This document shows, in pieces, positions 6,756 to 15,923 of a DNA stretch of 64,000 nt (the stretch's first letter is position 1; each line of letters starts with the position of its first letter). Below the pieces are notes generated by a model, which was not told where the DNA came from, made no database searches, and saw only the letters and a program-made list of their open reading frames with translations. Origin of the DNA: Pseudomonas multiresinivorans (GTDB lineage Bacteria > Pseudomonadota > Gammaproteobacteria > Pseudomonadales > Pseudomonadaceae); the NCBI RefSeq assembly GCF_012971725.1, contig NZ_CP048833.1:2728001-2792000 (forward strand), read 5' to 3'. The position numbers and the translations under genes are program-made.

Positions 6756-9305
6756 TCACTCCAGCACCCACTCCGCCAACTTCCCCGTCACTTCTGCCAT
6801 CAACACATTCTCGATATCCCTTGCCCCCGCCGAGCTGCACTTGGCGAGCACTGCCTTGACGATTGCCTGGTCGAAATCGAACTGCTTGCCGGTTGCCGCC
6901 TTGTAGCGCTCGCGCAGTTTCTCCAGCTTGGCGATCACGATGCCTTCCAGCGTCGCTTCCTCCAGCGGGCGGTAGGGCACCACCGTCATGCGCGCCAGGA
7001 AGGCGGCACGGAAGGCTTGCAGCAGCACCTTGCGCAGTCGCTCGTCGAAGACGGGCGTAGCGATCTGTTCGGGTGGGGTGTCCAGCAGCAGTTCGGCGCC
7101 GACGTTGCTGGTGGCGAGGATCACGGTGTTCTTGAAGTCCACCACCAGGCCGGTGCCGTCTTCCATCACGCCCTTGTCGAAGACGTTGTAGAAGGCTTCC
7201 AGTACATCCGGGTGGGCCTTTTCGATTTCATCCAGCAGCACCACCGAGTAGGGGCGGCGGCGGACGGCTTCGGTAAGTACGCCGCCGGTGCCGTAGCCGA
7301 CGTAGCCGGGCGGGGCGCCCTTGAGCTGGCTGACGGTGTGGGCTTCCTGGTACTCGGAAAGGTTGATGCTGATGAGGTTGCGCTCGCCGCCGTAGAGGGC
7401 GTCGGCCAGGGCGTAGGCGGTCTCTGTCTTGCCCACGCCGGTGGGGCCGAGCAGGAGGAACACGCCGACCGGCTTGGCCGGGTCGGTGAGCCCGGCGCGG
7501 TAGGCCTGGATGCGCTGGGCGATGGTGCCCAGCGCGGCTTCCTGGCCCATCACCCGCTGGCCCATGCGCTGGGCCAGGGTGCGGATGGCGTGGGCTTCGT
7601 CGGCGAGCATCTTGCCCACCGGGATGCCGGTCCAGCCGGCAATCACCGCGGCCACGGTCTTCGAGTCGACCTGTTCGGGCACCAGCGGATCGTCTTCGCG
7701 AATAGCGTCGAGGCCGGCTTCCAGGCGTGCCAGTTCGGCGGCCAGGTGATCAATGCGGCCGTCGAGTTCTTCGTCGGGCTTGGCGGCGTCGGCGCTCTCG
7801 CTCAGGGTCAGCAGTTCATGACGCGATCGCAGCAGTTCGCGTACCGCCTCGCGTTCTTCGCCCCAGCGTTTTTCCAGGGCGCGGATGGATGACAGGTTGC
7901 CCACCGATTCCTGCTCCAGGCCGGTGATGCGCGCGCTGTGGTCCAGGCCGGTAGCTTGTTCGCGGCGCAGGCGTTGCAGCTCTTCCTCCACCGCCAGTTC
8001 GCGGTGGCGCAGGTTTTCCAGGGCCGGCGGTACGTCATGCTGGGCCAGAGCGACGCGGGCGCAAGCGGTGTCCAACACGCTGATGGCCTTGTCCGGCAAC
8101 TGGCGGCCGGAGATGTAGCGGTGCGAGAGCTTCACCGCGTCCTGAATGGCCACGTCCAGTACCTGCACGCCGTGGTGCTGTTCGAGCTTGGCGGCGACGC
8201 CTCGCAGCATGTCCACGGCGGTGGCCTCGTCGGGTTCCTCGACCTGCACCAGCTGGAAGCGCCGGGCCAACGCGGGGTCCTTCTCGAAGTACTTCTTGTA
8301 TTCCAGCCAGGTGGTGGCGGCCAGGGTGCGCAGCTCGCCACGGGCCAGGGCCGGCTTGAGCAGGTTGGCGGCGTCGCTGCCGCCTTCCGCGCCGCCGGCG
8401 CCGATCAGGGTGTGGGCTTCGTCGATGAACAGGATGATCGGCTGTTCGCTGCTGCGCACTGCGTCGATCACGCCTTTCAGGCGCTGTTCGAACTCGCCCT
8501 TGACTCCGGCGCCGGCCTGCAACAGGCCCAGATCAAGCACGCGCAGGATCACGCCTTGTAGCGGAGGCGGCACTTCTCCGGCGGCGATGCGCAGGGCCAG
8601 GCCTTCCACCACGGCGGTCTTGCCAACTCCGGGGGCGCCTACCAGGATCGGGTTGTTCTGCCGGCGGCGCAGGAGGATGTCCACGCATTGGCGTATCTCC
8701 CCGTCGCGCCCGACTATGGGGTCGATGCGCCCGGCGTGGGCGTCGGCGGTGAGGTCCTGGGTGTACTGGTCGAGCACACTGTCCAGGGCCGCTGCACTGG
8801 CGGGTTTTGCCTTGTCCGGGGCGCGGGCACCGGCGGGCTGTTCGCGGGAGCCTTCCGTCCACTCCAGGAGTTTCTCCCGCAGCGTCTCGTGGGGAATACG
8901 CAGCAGTGACGAGGCGCTGTTGAGCAGCAGGGCGCGGCGTTCCTCGCGGTCGAGCAGGGCGAGCAGGAGCAGCCCGGAACGGATCGCCGGCTGGCCGAGC
9001 ACGCTGGCTTGTACCACTGCGTCTTCCAGCAGGCCGATGGTCTGCGGCGAGAGCGCCGGGGTGCGCGTGCTGCCGATGCGGAACAGCTCCAGCGCGGTGT
9101 TGATCTCGCCGACCAGCTGGTCGCGCTCAAGGCCGAAGCGCGGAAGCAGACGGGCGAGGTCGCCGCCGTCGATGTCAAGCAGCTCCAGCAACAGGTGCTC
9201 GATCTCGACGTAGTGGTGGGTGCGTTGCAGACAGCGCTGCGCGGCGCGCTCCAGGGCGCGGCGGGATTCGGGGTTGAGGCGGCCGATCAGGCTGGCGAGG
9301 TCCAT
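6756..9305 (-). CDS. tssH: T6SS ClpV ATPase (TssH)
   Basis: 849 residues starting MDLASLIGRLNPESRRALE. The ATG at 9305 overlaps the tssG stop by one base (TGATG), which fixes the start; the frame stays open further upstream but only as out-of-frame tssG sequence. A Clp N domain (~1-150) leads into two AAA+ modules. The first has Walker A GAPGVGKT (~224) and Walker B ILFIDEAHTL. The second has GPTGVGKTE and VVLLDEIEKAH. A coiled-coil middle domain lies between them. ClpV disassembles contracted TssB/TssC sheaths so they can be reused. Its place after tssG in the run tssB-C-hcp-tssE-F-G-H matches the H3-type cluster. Confidence 0.97.
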   Translation of the reverse strand: MDLASLIGRLNPESRRALERAAQRCLQRTHHYVEIEHLLLELLDIDGGDLARLLPRFGLERDQLVGEINTALELFRIGSTRTPALSPQTIGLLEDAVVQASVLGQPAIRSGLLLLALLDREERRALLLNSASSLLRIPHETLREKLLEWTEGSREQPAGARAPDKAKPASAAALDSVLDQYTQDLTADAHAGRIDPIVGRDGEIRQCVDILLRRRQNNPILVGAPGVGKTAVVEGLALRIAAGEVPPPLQGVILRVLDLGLLQAGAGVKGEFEQRLKGVIDAVRSSEQPIILFIDEAHTLIGAGGAEGGSDAANLLKPALARGELRTLAATTWLEYKKYFEKDPALARRFQLVQVEEPDEATAVDMLRGVAAKLEQHHGVQVLDVAIQDAVKLSHRYISGRQLPDKAISVLDTACARVALAQHDVPPALENLRHRELAVEEELQRLRREQATGLDHSARITGLEQESVGNLSSIRALEKRWGEEREAVRELLRSRHELLTLSESADAAKPDEELDGRIDHLAAELARLEAGLDAIREDDPLVPEQVDSKTVAAVIAGWTGIPVGKMLADEAHAIRTLAQRMGQRVMGQEAALGTIAQRIQAYRAGLTDPAKPVGVFLLLGPTGVGKTETAYALADALYGGERNLISINLSEYQEAHTVSQLKGAPPGYVGYGTGGVLTEAVRRRPYSVVLLDEIEKAHPDVLEAFYNVFDKGVMEDGTGLVVDFKNTVILATSNVGAELLLDTPPEQIATPVFDERLRKVLLQAFRAAFLARMTVVPYRPLEEATLEGIVIAKLEKLRERYKAATGKQFDFDQAIVKAVLAKCSSAGARDIENVLMAEVTGKLAEWVLE

Positions 9306-10318
9306 CAGGGCATCTCCGCGTGGCGCAGGGTCAGGTCGATGGGTTGTATGGCGCCGCCGCTGCGGCGCAGGCCGGTGTTCCAGTTCAGTCGCGGGCCATT
9401 GCCATGTCCCAGGGCCAGCGGTCCGCTGGCGCGCACCAGCAGATGCAGGCGGCAGTCCAGGTCGGGACCGAAGTACAGCGCGCAGAGGTGGGCCAGCAGG
9501 GGGTAGGCGATGCCGTCCGGGAAGAAGTGCCGCGCGGTGGCTTCGTCCAGCGGGCCGAGGCGCAGGTGGAAGCCGGCGTGTTCGTCCCACACGCGGGTGC
9601 CGGCGATGGCGTCGCGGCCAAGCCCGAGGTTGGTGCCGCCGCGTTGCAGCACGCTGCGCCGTGCCGGCGGAATCTCGCGCCAGGCGCCGGCGTAGGCCTC
9701 GCACTCGGCGGGGAGTCCGAACTGTTCGCGGAGCATGGCGGCGAATCCGACCAACGAACGGCGATTACCCGAGAAGTGCGCGCTGCGGGCGAGCACGCTG
9801 GCGTCGGGCAGCGCGCCGCGCTCATGCAGGCCCGCTGGCAGCAAGCCCACCAGGGCCCGCAAAGGGCGGCGCAGGGGAGCGGCGGCAGGAGTCTGGAAAC
9901 CTACGGCCAGCCGGTGTTTGCGCAATACCCGGTAGAGCAGGCTGAGCAAGCGGTGTTGGAACAGGTCGAGGAATTCCGCGGGGGCGTGGTCCTTCTGCCG
10001 GGCGCGTTGCTGCAGCCATTCCTGGTAGGCGTAGGGCAGGGCGCCGTCGGCACCGCCGAGGCCGAAGATGGAGGTGCTAAGCAGCGGCCGGCCATCCTCG
10101 TCATCCAGGGCGTCGATCTGGCTGGGGGCGAACACCGGCGTCAGTGGGCCCCGCAGGCGCAGCGCTTCGGCGTCCGGGCGGCTGCCGTGACCCAGCGGCG
10201 TGGCCTGGGGCTGCTCGTGTTCGAGCAGCAACAGCGCCTGCAGCCACTCGAAGCGGTGCGGCTCAGCGCGCAGGCGCCGGCTCAGAGAGTGATGGGCTGG
10301 CCGGCCTGGGGCTGCCAT
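9305..10318 (-). CDS. tssG: T6SS baseplate protein TssG
   Basis: 337 residues from the ATG at 10318 (MAAPGRPAHHSL). GGAG lies eight bases upstream; the frame could also open at a TTG six bases earlier. Features of the ImpH/VasB family are the N-terminal FEWLQALLLLEH region, the LSTSIFGLGGADGALPYAYQEWL segment, and the C-terminal LNWNTGLRR. TssG forms the baseplate wedge with TssE, TssF and TssK. The gene overlaps tssF by about 37 bases and tssH by one base, indicating translational coupling. Confidence 0.93.
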   Translation of the reverse strand: MAAPGRPAHHSLSRRLRAEPHRFEWLQALLLLEHEQPQATPLGHGSRPDAEALRLRGPLTPVFAPSQIDALDDEDGRPLLSTSIFGLGGADGALPYAYQEWLQQRARQKDHAPAEFLDLFQHRLLSLLYRVLRKHRLAVGFQTPAAAPLRRPLRALVGLLPAGLHERGALPDASVLARSAHFSGNRRSLVGFAAMLREQFGLPAECEAYAGAWREIPPARRSVLQRGGTNLGLGRDAIAGTRVWDEHAGFHLRLGPLDEATARHFFPDGIAYPLLAHLCALYFGPDLDCRLHLLVRASGPLALGHGNGPRLNWNTGLRRSGGAIQPIDLTLRHAEMP

Positions 10319-12108
10319 CGGCAAATCTCCTGATCCGATTGCACCAGCACCGTACGCACGAAGCGGTTGGCATTGGCGTAGAGCGAGAAAAACTGCGCGA
10401 GCACGGCGCCGAACAGCACTGCGCTGGCGCCTACGAAGGCCTGGCGTTCAAGATGCACGCGAACCTCCAGGCCATTACGCCAACCGCGCCAGGCATCACT
10501 GCCGACATGGTCGACCACGCGGGTGCAGTCCAGTCGGGCCAGCCCCTCGATCTGCCGGGCGGCCAGCTTGTCTTCGCTGAAGTCGTGCAGCGTGAGGATT
10601 TCCCGCAGGGCATCGAGGGCCTGCGGGCCCTCCACCAGCGACAGGTGGTTGAGCGTGAGCTGCGAGACCAGTTGCCAGCGCGAGGGGCCATCCAGAGCCG
10701 GCTGGCATTGCCGGCTCGGAGCGCGCAGCAGGCAGGCGCGGGCCACCGGGCCGGGGCGCTCGAAGGCCAGCTCGGTGCCGGCTGGCAGGTACTCGGCCAG
10801 GCTGCGATTGGTGCATAGCAGCTCTGCGCTGAGGCTGTACTGGGGCGTTTCTTCGAGGGGTTGCAGGCCGGCGTCTACCAGGGTCAGCAACAGGTCGCTG
10901 CCTCGCCGGTTGGGCGTCATGCCTTCGACCCGGCGCGCGTGCCAGTAGAGGCCGAATGCGCCGGGACGGTGCTGGGTGCCGTGATAGGGCGCGACCTCGA
11001 CCACGCCCAGCGGGGTGCTGGCACGCAGGGAGCGGATGCTGTGGATTTCCACCGAGTTCTCGCGGTGGGCGTCGGCGATCAGGCGGTACTCGCTGCGCGT
11101 GCCGTCCGGCCGCAGTGGCTCGGAGGTACGCGGGAACAGGTTGATCGCCGGTACGCATCCCAGCGCCAGGTCGCTGGCCTGCAGGGTCAGGCGGGCGGGC
11201 GCGGGGCGGTTGAAGAGAACATAGAGATAGAGTTTCTCGCCGCTGGCCCGTAACCCTTGGAGCGGCAGGTCGAAGAAGGCGAACTTGTCGGGGAAGGCGA
11301 AGTACTCGGCGAGCAGGCGCAAGCCGGGATGCACGCGCTCATCTTCCGGCAGCAGGGCCTGCTCGGCGGCGAAACCGACCCTTTGCGGCAGGCCGGAGAG
11401 GCGTTGTGGTTCGGCGCCCTCGGCCTCGGCGATGAGGCCGCAGGCGTGGGCGCCGAGCAGGTCGTAGAGGGCGGCCTTGGCGACGGGGTTGGCGGTCAGG
11501 TGAATGCGCAGGGTGTCGATGTCCAGCGCGGCCCAACCGTCCTTGTCGAGGCAGCGCAGGTCCAGGCGCAGGGCCCCGCGCACGCCGGCGCTGCCAGTGG
11601 CGGCCTGGGCTTCCTCGGCGCCGAGCAGCACGACTTCCTCGATGCGCAATGGCCAAAGGGTGACTTCGTCGGTGGTGCGCCAGTGCAAGGTCTGGCCGCG
11701 CAGCTCCTCGGGCAGTTCGATGCGATCCTGGCCCGGTACGCTGACGAACAGCGGTGTTCCGCGCGGCAGGTGGAATCCGGCACTCAGCTTGCCCTTGGTC
11801 GGGTCCGGCTCGAAGCGCACCACGGCGCAGGAGGGTAGGGGGCGCAGGGCGAGGGGATAGAGTTGTTCCAGCAGTGCGTCGCTGAACTGCGCGTAGTCGT
11901 CGTCCAGGCGTCGTTGCAGGCGTGCGGCAAGCAGGGCGAAGCCTTCCAGCAGGCGTTCGACGTGGGGGTCGCCGCACTCTCCGGGGCCCAGTTCCAGGCG
12001 GCGCGCCACCTTGGGATAGCGCGCCGCAAAACCGGCGCCGGCGTGGCGCAGCCAGGTCAGTTCGCGCTGGTAGTAATCCAGCAGTTCGGCATCAATCGAG
12101 TCGCTCAT
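10282..12108 (-). CDS. tssF: T6SS baseplate protein TssF
   Basis: 608 residues starting MSDSIDAELLDYYQRELTWL, the canonical N-terminus of the TssF/VasA family. The ATG at 12108 is chosen on that basis over an in-frame codon 24 bases upstream. Family landmarks include RLLEGFALLAARLQRRLDDDYAQFSDALLEQLYP and the later LAEYFAFPDKFAFFDL. TssF binds two... copies of its wedge partner TssG and forms the baseplate around the VgrG spike. The gene overlaps tssE at its start and tssG at its end, so all three are probably translated from one message. Confidence 0.95.
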   Translation of the reverse strand: MSDSIDAELLDYYQRELTWLRHAGAGFAARYPKVARRLELGPGECGDPHVERLLEGFALLAARLQRRLDDDYAQFSDALLEQLYPLALRPLPSCAVVRFEPDPTKGKLSAGFHLPRGTPLFVSVPGQDRIELPEELRGQTLHWRTTDEVTLWPLRIEEVVLLGAEEAQAATGSAGVRGALRLDLRCLDKDGWAALDIDTLRIHLTANPVAKAALYDLLGAHACGLIAEAEGAEPQRLSGLPQRVGFAAEQALLPEDERVHPGLRLLAEYFAFPDKFAFFDLPLQGLRASGEKLYLYVLFNRPAPARLTLQASDLALGCVPAINLFPRTSEPLRPDGTRSEYRLIADAHRENSVEIHSIRSLRASTPLGVVEVAPYHGTQHRPGAFGLYWHARRVEGMTPNRRGSDLLLTLVDAGLQPLEETPQYSLSAELLCTNRSLAEYLPAGTELAFERPGPVARACLLRAPSRQCQPALDGPSRWQLVSQLTLNHLSLVEGPQALDALREILTLHDFSEDKLAARQIEGLARLDCTRVVDHVGSDAWRGWRNGLEVRVHLERQAFVGASAVLFGAVLAQFFSLYANANRFVRTVLVQSDQEICRWQPQAGQPITL

Positions 12109-12520
12109 GGCGTACTTCCAGTGTTCCGCCAACGGGAATGAGTTCGAACAGAAGGGGCGCTCGGCCAGTGTCCTGGCGCAGGTTGCCGAGCAGGCGTACG
12201 CGCAGGCGCTGCGGGTGCTGAGGATCGGCGTCGACCACGACTTCGCTCAGCCCCAGGCGTGGTTCGAAGCTGGTCACCGCACGGCGGATTTCACGGGCCA
12301 GGTGCAGACGGTCGGCTTCGCGTCGGGCCTGCAGGGCCGTCCAGTCAGCAATGCCGTAAGCCAGAATGCCAACACCGTTGCCCGCGGGACTGCGGCTGTT
12401 GAGCAGACGCGACAGCTCCTGCGCGACCGAGGCCGCGAGGGCTCGCTGGTCGAGTGCCGGTTCCGCCTCCCCGGCTTCGGAGAGACGGTCCAGCAGCGGT
12501 GGCCGCGCGATGCCGTGCAA
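12092..12520 (-). CDS. tssE: T6SS baseplate protein TssE (gp25-like)
   Basis: 142 residues, MHGIARPPLLDRLSE..., similar in length and pattern to T4 gp25/TssE wedge proteins. It contains the LLDRL N-terminal motif and the conserved LSRLLNSR...GVGILAYGI and IRRAVTSFEPRL region. The only sensible start is TTG at 12520. The Shine-Dalgarno AAGGA overlaps the hcp stop (TTAAGGA) and sits nine bases before TTG. TssE initiates sheath assembly on the baseplate. The 3' end overlaps the tssF start by 17 bases. Confidence 0.9.
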   Translation of the reverse strand: MHGIARPPLLDRLSEAGEAEPALDQRALAASVAQELSRLLNSRSPAGNGVGILAYGIADWTALQARREADRLHLAREIRRAVTSFEPRLGLSEVVVDADPQHPQRLRVRLLGNLRQDTGRAPLLFELIPVGGTLEVRHERLD

Positions 12521-12532
12521 GGCCCGGCTTCC

Positions 12533-13030
12533 TTAACTGGCCAGCTTGTTGGCGGCCATGTCCCAGGTCGAGGCGGCGGTGCCTTCCTTGCTGCCGTCGT
12601 CCTTTTGCGCCGTGAGCTCCCATTTGATCTTGGTGAAGTTCAGCGACATCGTTTCCACCGGTTTGCCACCGGCACCTCCGCTGACGCTGACGTTCGACAG
12701 CACGACGTTGCTCAGGGTGTAGGTGATGAACGGCATAATCTTGCCGTCGCCTTCGGCGGCGTTGCGGCCGATGGTCAAGGTGGCGGTGGGGATGGCCTTG
12801 CCGGAGCAGCAGTATTCGTTAAGCGTCGGGGTCGAGGTGTCGACGAACTTGGTCAGGGTGAATTCGCCGATATGCGGCTTGCCGGAGGTGCGCTCCGAGT
12901 TGCTCACGTCGTTGGTCACCTGCATGGCCACGTTGTGGCTGTAGGACATGATCTCGATTTTGTTTTCGAAGCCGGACAGCAGGCTGTCACCTTTGATGTC
13001 GTCGCCGAGGTCGAGAAGAATCGCATCCAT
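12533..13030 (-). CDS. hcp: T6SS inner-tube protein Hcp (TssD)
   Basis: 165 residues: MDAILLDLGDDIKGDS, then IEIMSYSHNVAMQV, GEFTLTKFVDTSTPTL and TYTLSNVVLSNVSVSGG. These are the hallmarks of the Hcp1 family (hexameric ring, tube subunit, effector chaperone). It lies between tssC (70-base gap) and tssE (12-base gap), as hcp3 does in the P. aeruginosa H3 cluster. The 70-base gap before it includes a GC-rich stretch (13060-13095) that could tune expression relative to tssBC. No C-terminal effector extension is present. Confidence 0.97.
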   Translation of the reverse strand: MDAILLDLGDDIKGDSLLSGFENKIEIMSYSHNVAMQVTNDVSNSERTSGKPHIGEFTLTKFVDTSTPTLNEYCCSGKAIPTATLTIGRNAAEGDGKIMPFITYTLSNVVLSNVSVSGGAGGKPVETMSLNFTKIKWELTAQKDDGSKEGTAASTWDMAANKLAS

Positions 13031-13100
13031 GGTGGATATCTCCGCTGCAAGAAAAAGGATGTAAGGCGAAGGGGCCGCCCGCGCGGGCGGCCCCGCTGGC

Positions 13101-14588
13101 TCACGCCGCTACCGGCGGCGGCAGGCTGGCTACCAGGCGGATCGAGGCGGTCAGTTCTTCCAGCTGGAAGTGCGGCCGCAGGAACACGGTGGCGCGGTAA
13201 ACGCCGGGCTTGCCGGCGACCTCGCTGACATCCACGCGCGCCTCGCGCAGCGGGTACTGCGCCTTGATCTCCTGCGGGGCGTTGTCGTTGATCAGCACGT
13301 AGTCGGCGATCCAGTTATTGAGGTAGGTCTGCACGTTGTCGCGGGTCATGAAGCTGCCCACCTTGTCGCGCATGATCACCTTCAGGTAGTGGGCGAAGCG
13401 CGAGGCCGCCAGCACGTACGGCAACATCGCCGAGAGCCGCGCGTTGGCGTTGGCCTCGTTGGTGTTGTACAGGCGCGGCTTGTTGGTGGACTGGCCACCG
13501 AAGAACACCGCGAGGTCGGTGTTCTTCTTGTGGCACAGGGCGATGAAGCCCAGATCATTGAGCTCCTTCTCGCGGCGGTCGGTGATCGCCACCTCGGTCG
13601 GGCATTTGAGCGACAGGTCACCCGCCTGCGTGCGGAAGGTATGTGCCGGCAGGCCCTCGACGGCGCCGCCGCCTTCGCTGCCGCGGATAGCCGCGCACCA
13701 GCCATACTTGCTGAAGGCTTCGGTGATGCGTTGGGCCATGACCCACGCCGCATTGCCCCAGAGGTACTTGGCGTGGTCGGTGCCGTCCACGTCCTCGATG
13801 AAGTTCATGCCTTCCACCGGTAGGGTTTCCGGACCGTAGGGCAGGCGCACCAGGAAGCGCGGCAGGGCCAGGGAGACGTAGCGCGAATCCTCGCTCTCGC
13901 GGAACGAGCGCCACTTGATCAGCTCCAGGCTCTCGAAGACTTTGCTCAGGTCACGCGGAACCGCCAGCTCGGTGAAGCTGCCCATGTCGAACAGGCGTGG
14001 GCTGGCCGCAGCGATGAAGGGTGCGTGGGCCGCGGCGGCGACGTTGGAGAGCTTTTCCAGCAGGGCGATGTCTTGTGGGTGGCGGCCGAAGGAGTAGTCG
14101 CCCACCAGCAGACTGAAGGGGTGTCCACCGAAGGTGCCGTACTCCTCTTCGTAGATCTTCTTGAACAGCGCGCTCTGATCGAACTCGACGGCCTTTTCCA
14201 GGTCGTTCTGCAGATCCTGCTGGCTGACGTTGAGCAGGCGCAGCTTGAGGCGCGAGCCGGTCTCGCTGTTCTGTACCAGTTGGTGCAGGCCACGCCAGGA
14301 GGATTCGAGTTGCTGCAGCTCGGGATGGTGCAGGATCTGGTTGAGCTGGGCGCTGATCAGTTCGTCGATGCGACCGATGCGCTCGTTGATCATGGCCACG
14401 GTGTCCTTGCTGACGGCCATGCCTTCGTCGAGGACCTGGGTGGCGAACTCCGCGAGCATGTCGCGGGCATACTCCTGCTGGCTGTCATCGTGGGCCATGC
14501 GGCCATCGGCGATGATGCGGTCGAGCAGGTCGAGGGTCTGGGTGCTGCCTTCGGCGCCTTGCGCCGCGGCGGAGCTGGGTTTGGCCAT
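13101..14588 (-). CDS. tssC: T6SS sheath large subunit TssC
   Basis: 495 residues from the ATG at 14588 (MAKPSSAAAQGAEGS), supported by AAGGAGAG just upstream. It has the VipB/TssC signature: ELQQLESSWRGLHQLVQNSETG, the FSLLVGDYSFGRHPQD block, LPRFLVRLPYG, and the C-terminal FQLEELTASIRLVASLP. With TssB it builds the contractile sheath that drives the Hcp tube outward. It follows tssB after 25 bases. Confidence 0.97.
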   Translation of the reverse strand: MAKPSSAAAQGAEGSTQTLDLLDRIIADGRMAHDDSQQEYARDMLAEFATQVLDEGMAVSKDTVAMINERIGRIDELISAQLNQILHHPELQQLESSWRGLHQLVQNSETGSRLKLRLLNVSQQDLQNDLEKAVEFDQSALFKKIYEEEYGTFGGHPFSLLVGDYSFGRHPQDIALLEKLSNVAAAAHAPFIAAASPRLFDMGSFTELAVPRDLSKVFESLELIKWRSFRESEDSRYVSLALPRFLVRLPYGPETLPVEGMNFIEDVDGTDHAKYLWGNAAWVMAQRITEAFSKYGWCAAIRGSEGGGAVEGLPAHTFRTQAGDLSLKCPTEVAITDRREKELNDLGFIALCHKKNTDLAVFFGGQSTNKPRLYNTNEANANARLSAMLPYVLAASRFAHYLKVIMRDKVGSFMTRDNVQTYLNNWIADYVLINDNAPQEIKAQYPLREARVDVSEVAGKPGVYRATVFLRPHFQLEELTASIRLVASLPPPVAA

Positions 14589-14613
14589 TGCTGTGCTCTC
14601 CTTGCGGGCGGGA

Positions 14614-15186
14614 TCAGGCTTGCGGTTCGGCAGGTGCTTCGCCTTCGTCGGCGGCGGCCTGGGCGGTGTCGTTGGCGGCGCCGGCATCGGCGGTCACCGG
14701 GTGAGTCGCGCGGATTTCCTGCAGGCCTTCGGTGTTGCTCACCACGTCCTGCAGCAGCTGGTCCAGCTCATCGTTGCCGTCGAGCTTGGTGAGCAGGTCG
14801 CGCAGGCGCTGGCGGGCCTCGAACAGACGGCGCAGCGGCACGACCTGATTGACGATGCTGACTGGGTCGAAGTCGTCGATGTGCTTGAAGTTCAGCTCGA
14901 CATTGAGCCGGCTGCCATCGTTGCTCAGAGTGTTGTCGACCTGCAGCGCCACGCGCGGTCCGATGGACGCGAGCACGGCGTTGAAGTTGTCACGGTCGAT
15001 CTCGGTGAAGCGGCGCTCGCCGAGCTTGGGCAGGGGAGTGACCGGCTTGCCGGAGAGGTCGGCAAGGATGCCCACGACCAGCGGCAGCTCCTTCTTCTCG
15101 ATGGCGTTGCCGATTTCCACGTCGTAGGTGATCTGGACCCGGGGAGGGCGCACCCGATCCAGTTTGTGCTGCGTGCTTTCTGCCAT
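14614..15186 (-). CDS. tssB: T6SS sheath small subunit TssB
   Basis: 190 residues, starting MAESTQHKLDRVRPPRVQIT at the ATG at 15186. It contains the family motifs VQITYDVEIGNA, LPLVVGILADLSG and the FTEIDRDNFN helix. The tail is Ala/Glu-rich. It forms the sheath protomer with TssC, and its C-terminal helix region is engaged by ClpV in related systems. First gene of the minus-strand arm; its promoter must lie in the 225-base divergent region facing tssJ. Confidence 0.96.
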   Translation of the reverse strand: MAESTQHKLDRVRPPRVQITYDVEIGNAIEKKELPLVVGILADLSGKPVTPLPKLGERRFTEIDRDNFNAVLASIGPRVALQVDNTLSNDGSRLNVELNFKHIDDFDPVSIVNQVVPLRRLFEARQRLRDLLTKLDGNDELDQLLQDVVSNTEGLQEIRATHPVTADAGAANDTAQAAADEGEAPAEPQA

Positions 15187-15411
15187 GCTGGCGAACTCCA
15201 CTGCGTAGGAGACGGGCACGCCGCAGCGAGGTCGCTGTCGTCGCGCTCCTTGGCTGGACCACACGACAGGAAAGGGGAAATGCGATACAGGCCTGTCCTT
15301 GGCGATCCCATCTGGGCTCGTTGTCCACGAGCTAACCAAGCAAGCTAGATCAGGTTGCTAAAAACGCAAATCCGAAAATAATCTCTGACAGACATTTCAC
15401 AAGGACGTTTC
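15187..15411. promoter_or_regulatory. Divergent control region between the two T6SS arms
   Basis: 225 bases separate tssB (minus) and tssJ (plus) and must contain both promoters. Near 15330-15352, AACC and GGTT flank a 15-base core containing AGCAAGCTAGATCA. This is weakly reminiscent of lux-type (CT-N12-AG) boxes, and the H3-T6SS of P. aeruginosa is known to be quorum-controlled. The segment just before tssJ (15355-15400) is AT-rich. No GG-N10-GC sigma-54 site was convincing. Confidence 0.4.
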
Positions 15412-15867
15412 ATGAAGTCGACGAAAGCCTGCCTCTGTGCTGTGCTCCTGGCAGTTCTCGGAGGCTGTTCCTGGTTCGGTCCGAAGGTCGATGTCGACCG
15501 TCTGACCCTCGACGTCGCGAGCAAGGCCAATGGCGATTCGCCCATCGCCGTGGACTTCGTTGCGGTGCAGGATGCGGACCTGCTCAAGCTGCTGTCGGCG
15601 ATGAGCGCCAAGCAGTGGTTCAGCGACCGCGAACAGTACCGCCGCGACTACCAGAAGCAGCTTTCGGTGTGGAGCCTGGAGCTGGTGCCCGGGCAGTTCA
15701 TGGAGGCCAGAGAATTCCCCTTGGCCGGCAAGCCGGCTTCTGGACTTTTGGTCTTTGCCGGCTATAACACTCCCGGCGCCCATCGTATGCGCCTGGATCA
15801 GCAGCCCAACGTATGGCTGCGTTTCGACAGCAGGGAGATGCGCTTGCTGAGTGCCGAGGAGCACTGA
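15412..15867 (+). CDS. tssJ: T6SS outer-membrane lipoprotein TssJ
   Basis: 151 residues beginning MKSTKACLCAVLLAVLGGCS. The lipobox LGGC makes Cys19 the lipidated residue. The mature part has VDFVAVQDADLLKLL, LSVWSLELVPGQFMEAREF and a C-terminal beta segment. It is divergent from typical TssJ but keeps the strand pattern and the LVPGQ turn. TssJ anchors the TssM/TssL membrane complex to the outer membrane. First gene of the plus arm, in the position of lip3 of the H3 cluster. AAGGACG upstream serves as ribosome site. Confidence 0.85.
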   Translation: MKSTKACLCAVLLAVLGGCSWFGPKVDVDRLTLDVASKANGDSPIAVDFVAVQDADLLKLLSAMSAKQWFSDREQYRRDYQKQLSVWSLELVPGQFMEAREFPLAGKPASGLLVFAGYNTPGAHRMRLDQQPNVWLRFDSREMRLLSAEEH

Positions 15868-15923
15868 ACCACCGCCTTGCGGGGCGGGCCCATGACAATC
15901 CAGGACGTCGAAGGGGGAGTGGC

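Noticed and set aside
9306..9704. N-terminal extension of clpV
   Set aside because: The extra 133 codons are tssG read in another frame; the Clp N domain and the TGATG overlap place the start at 9305.
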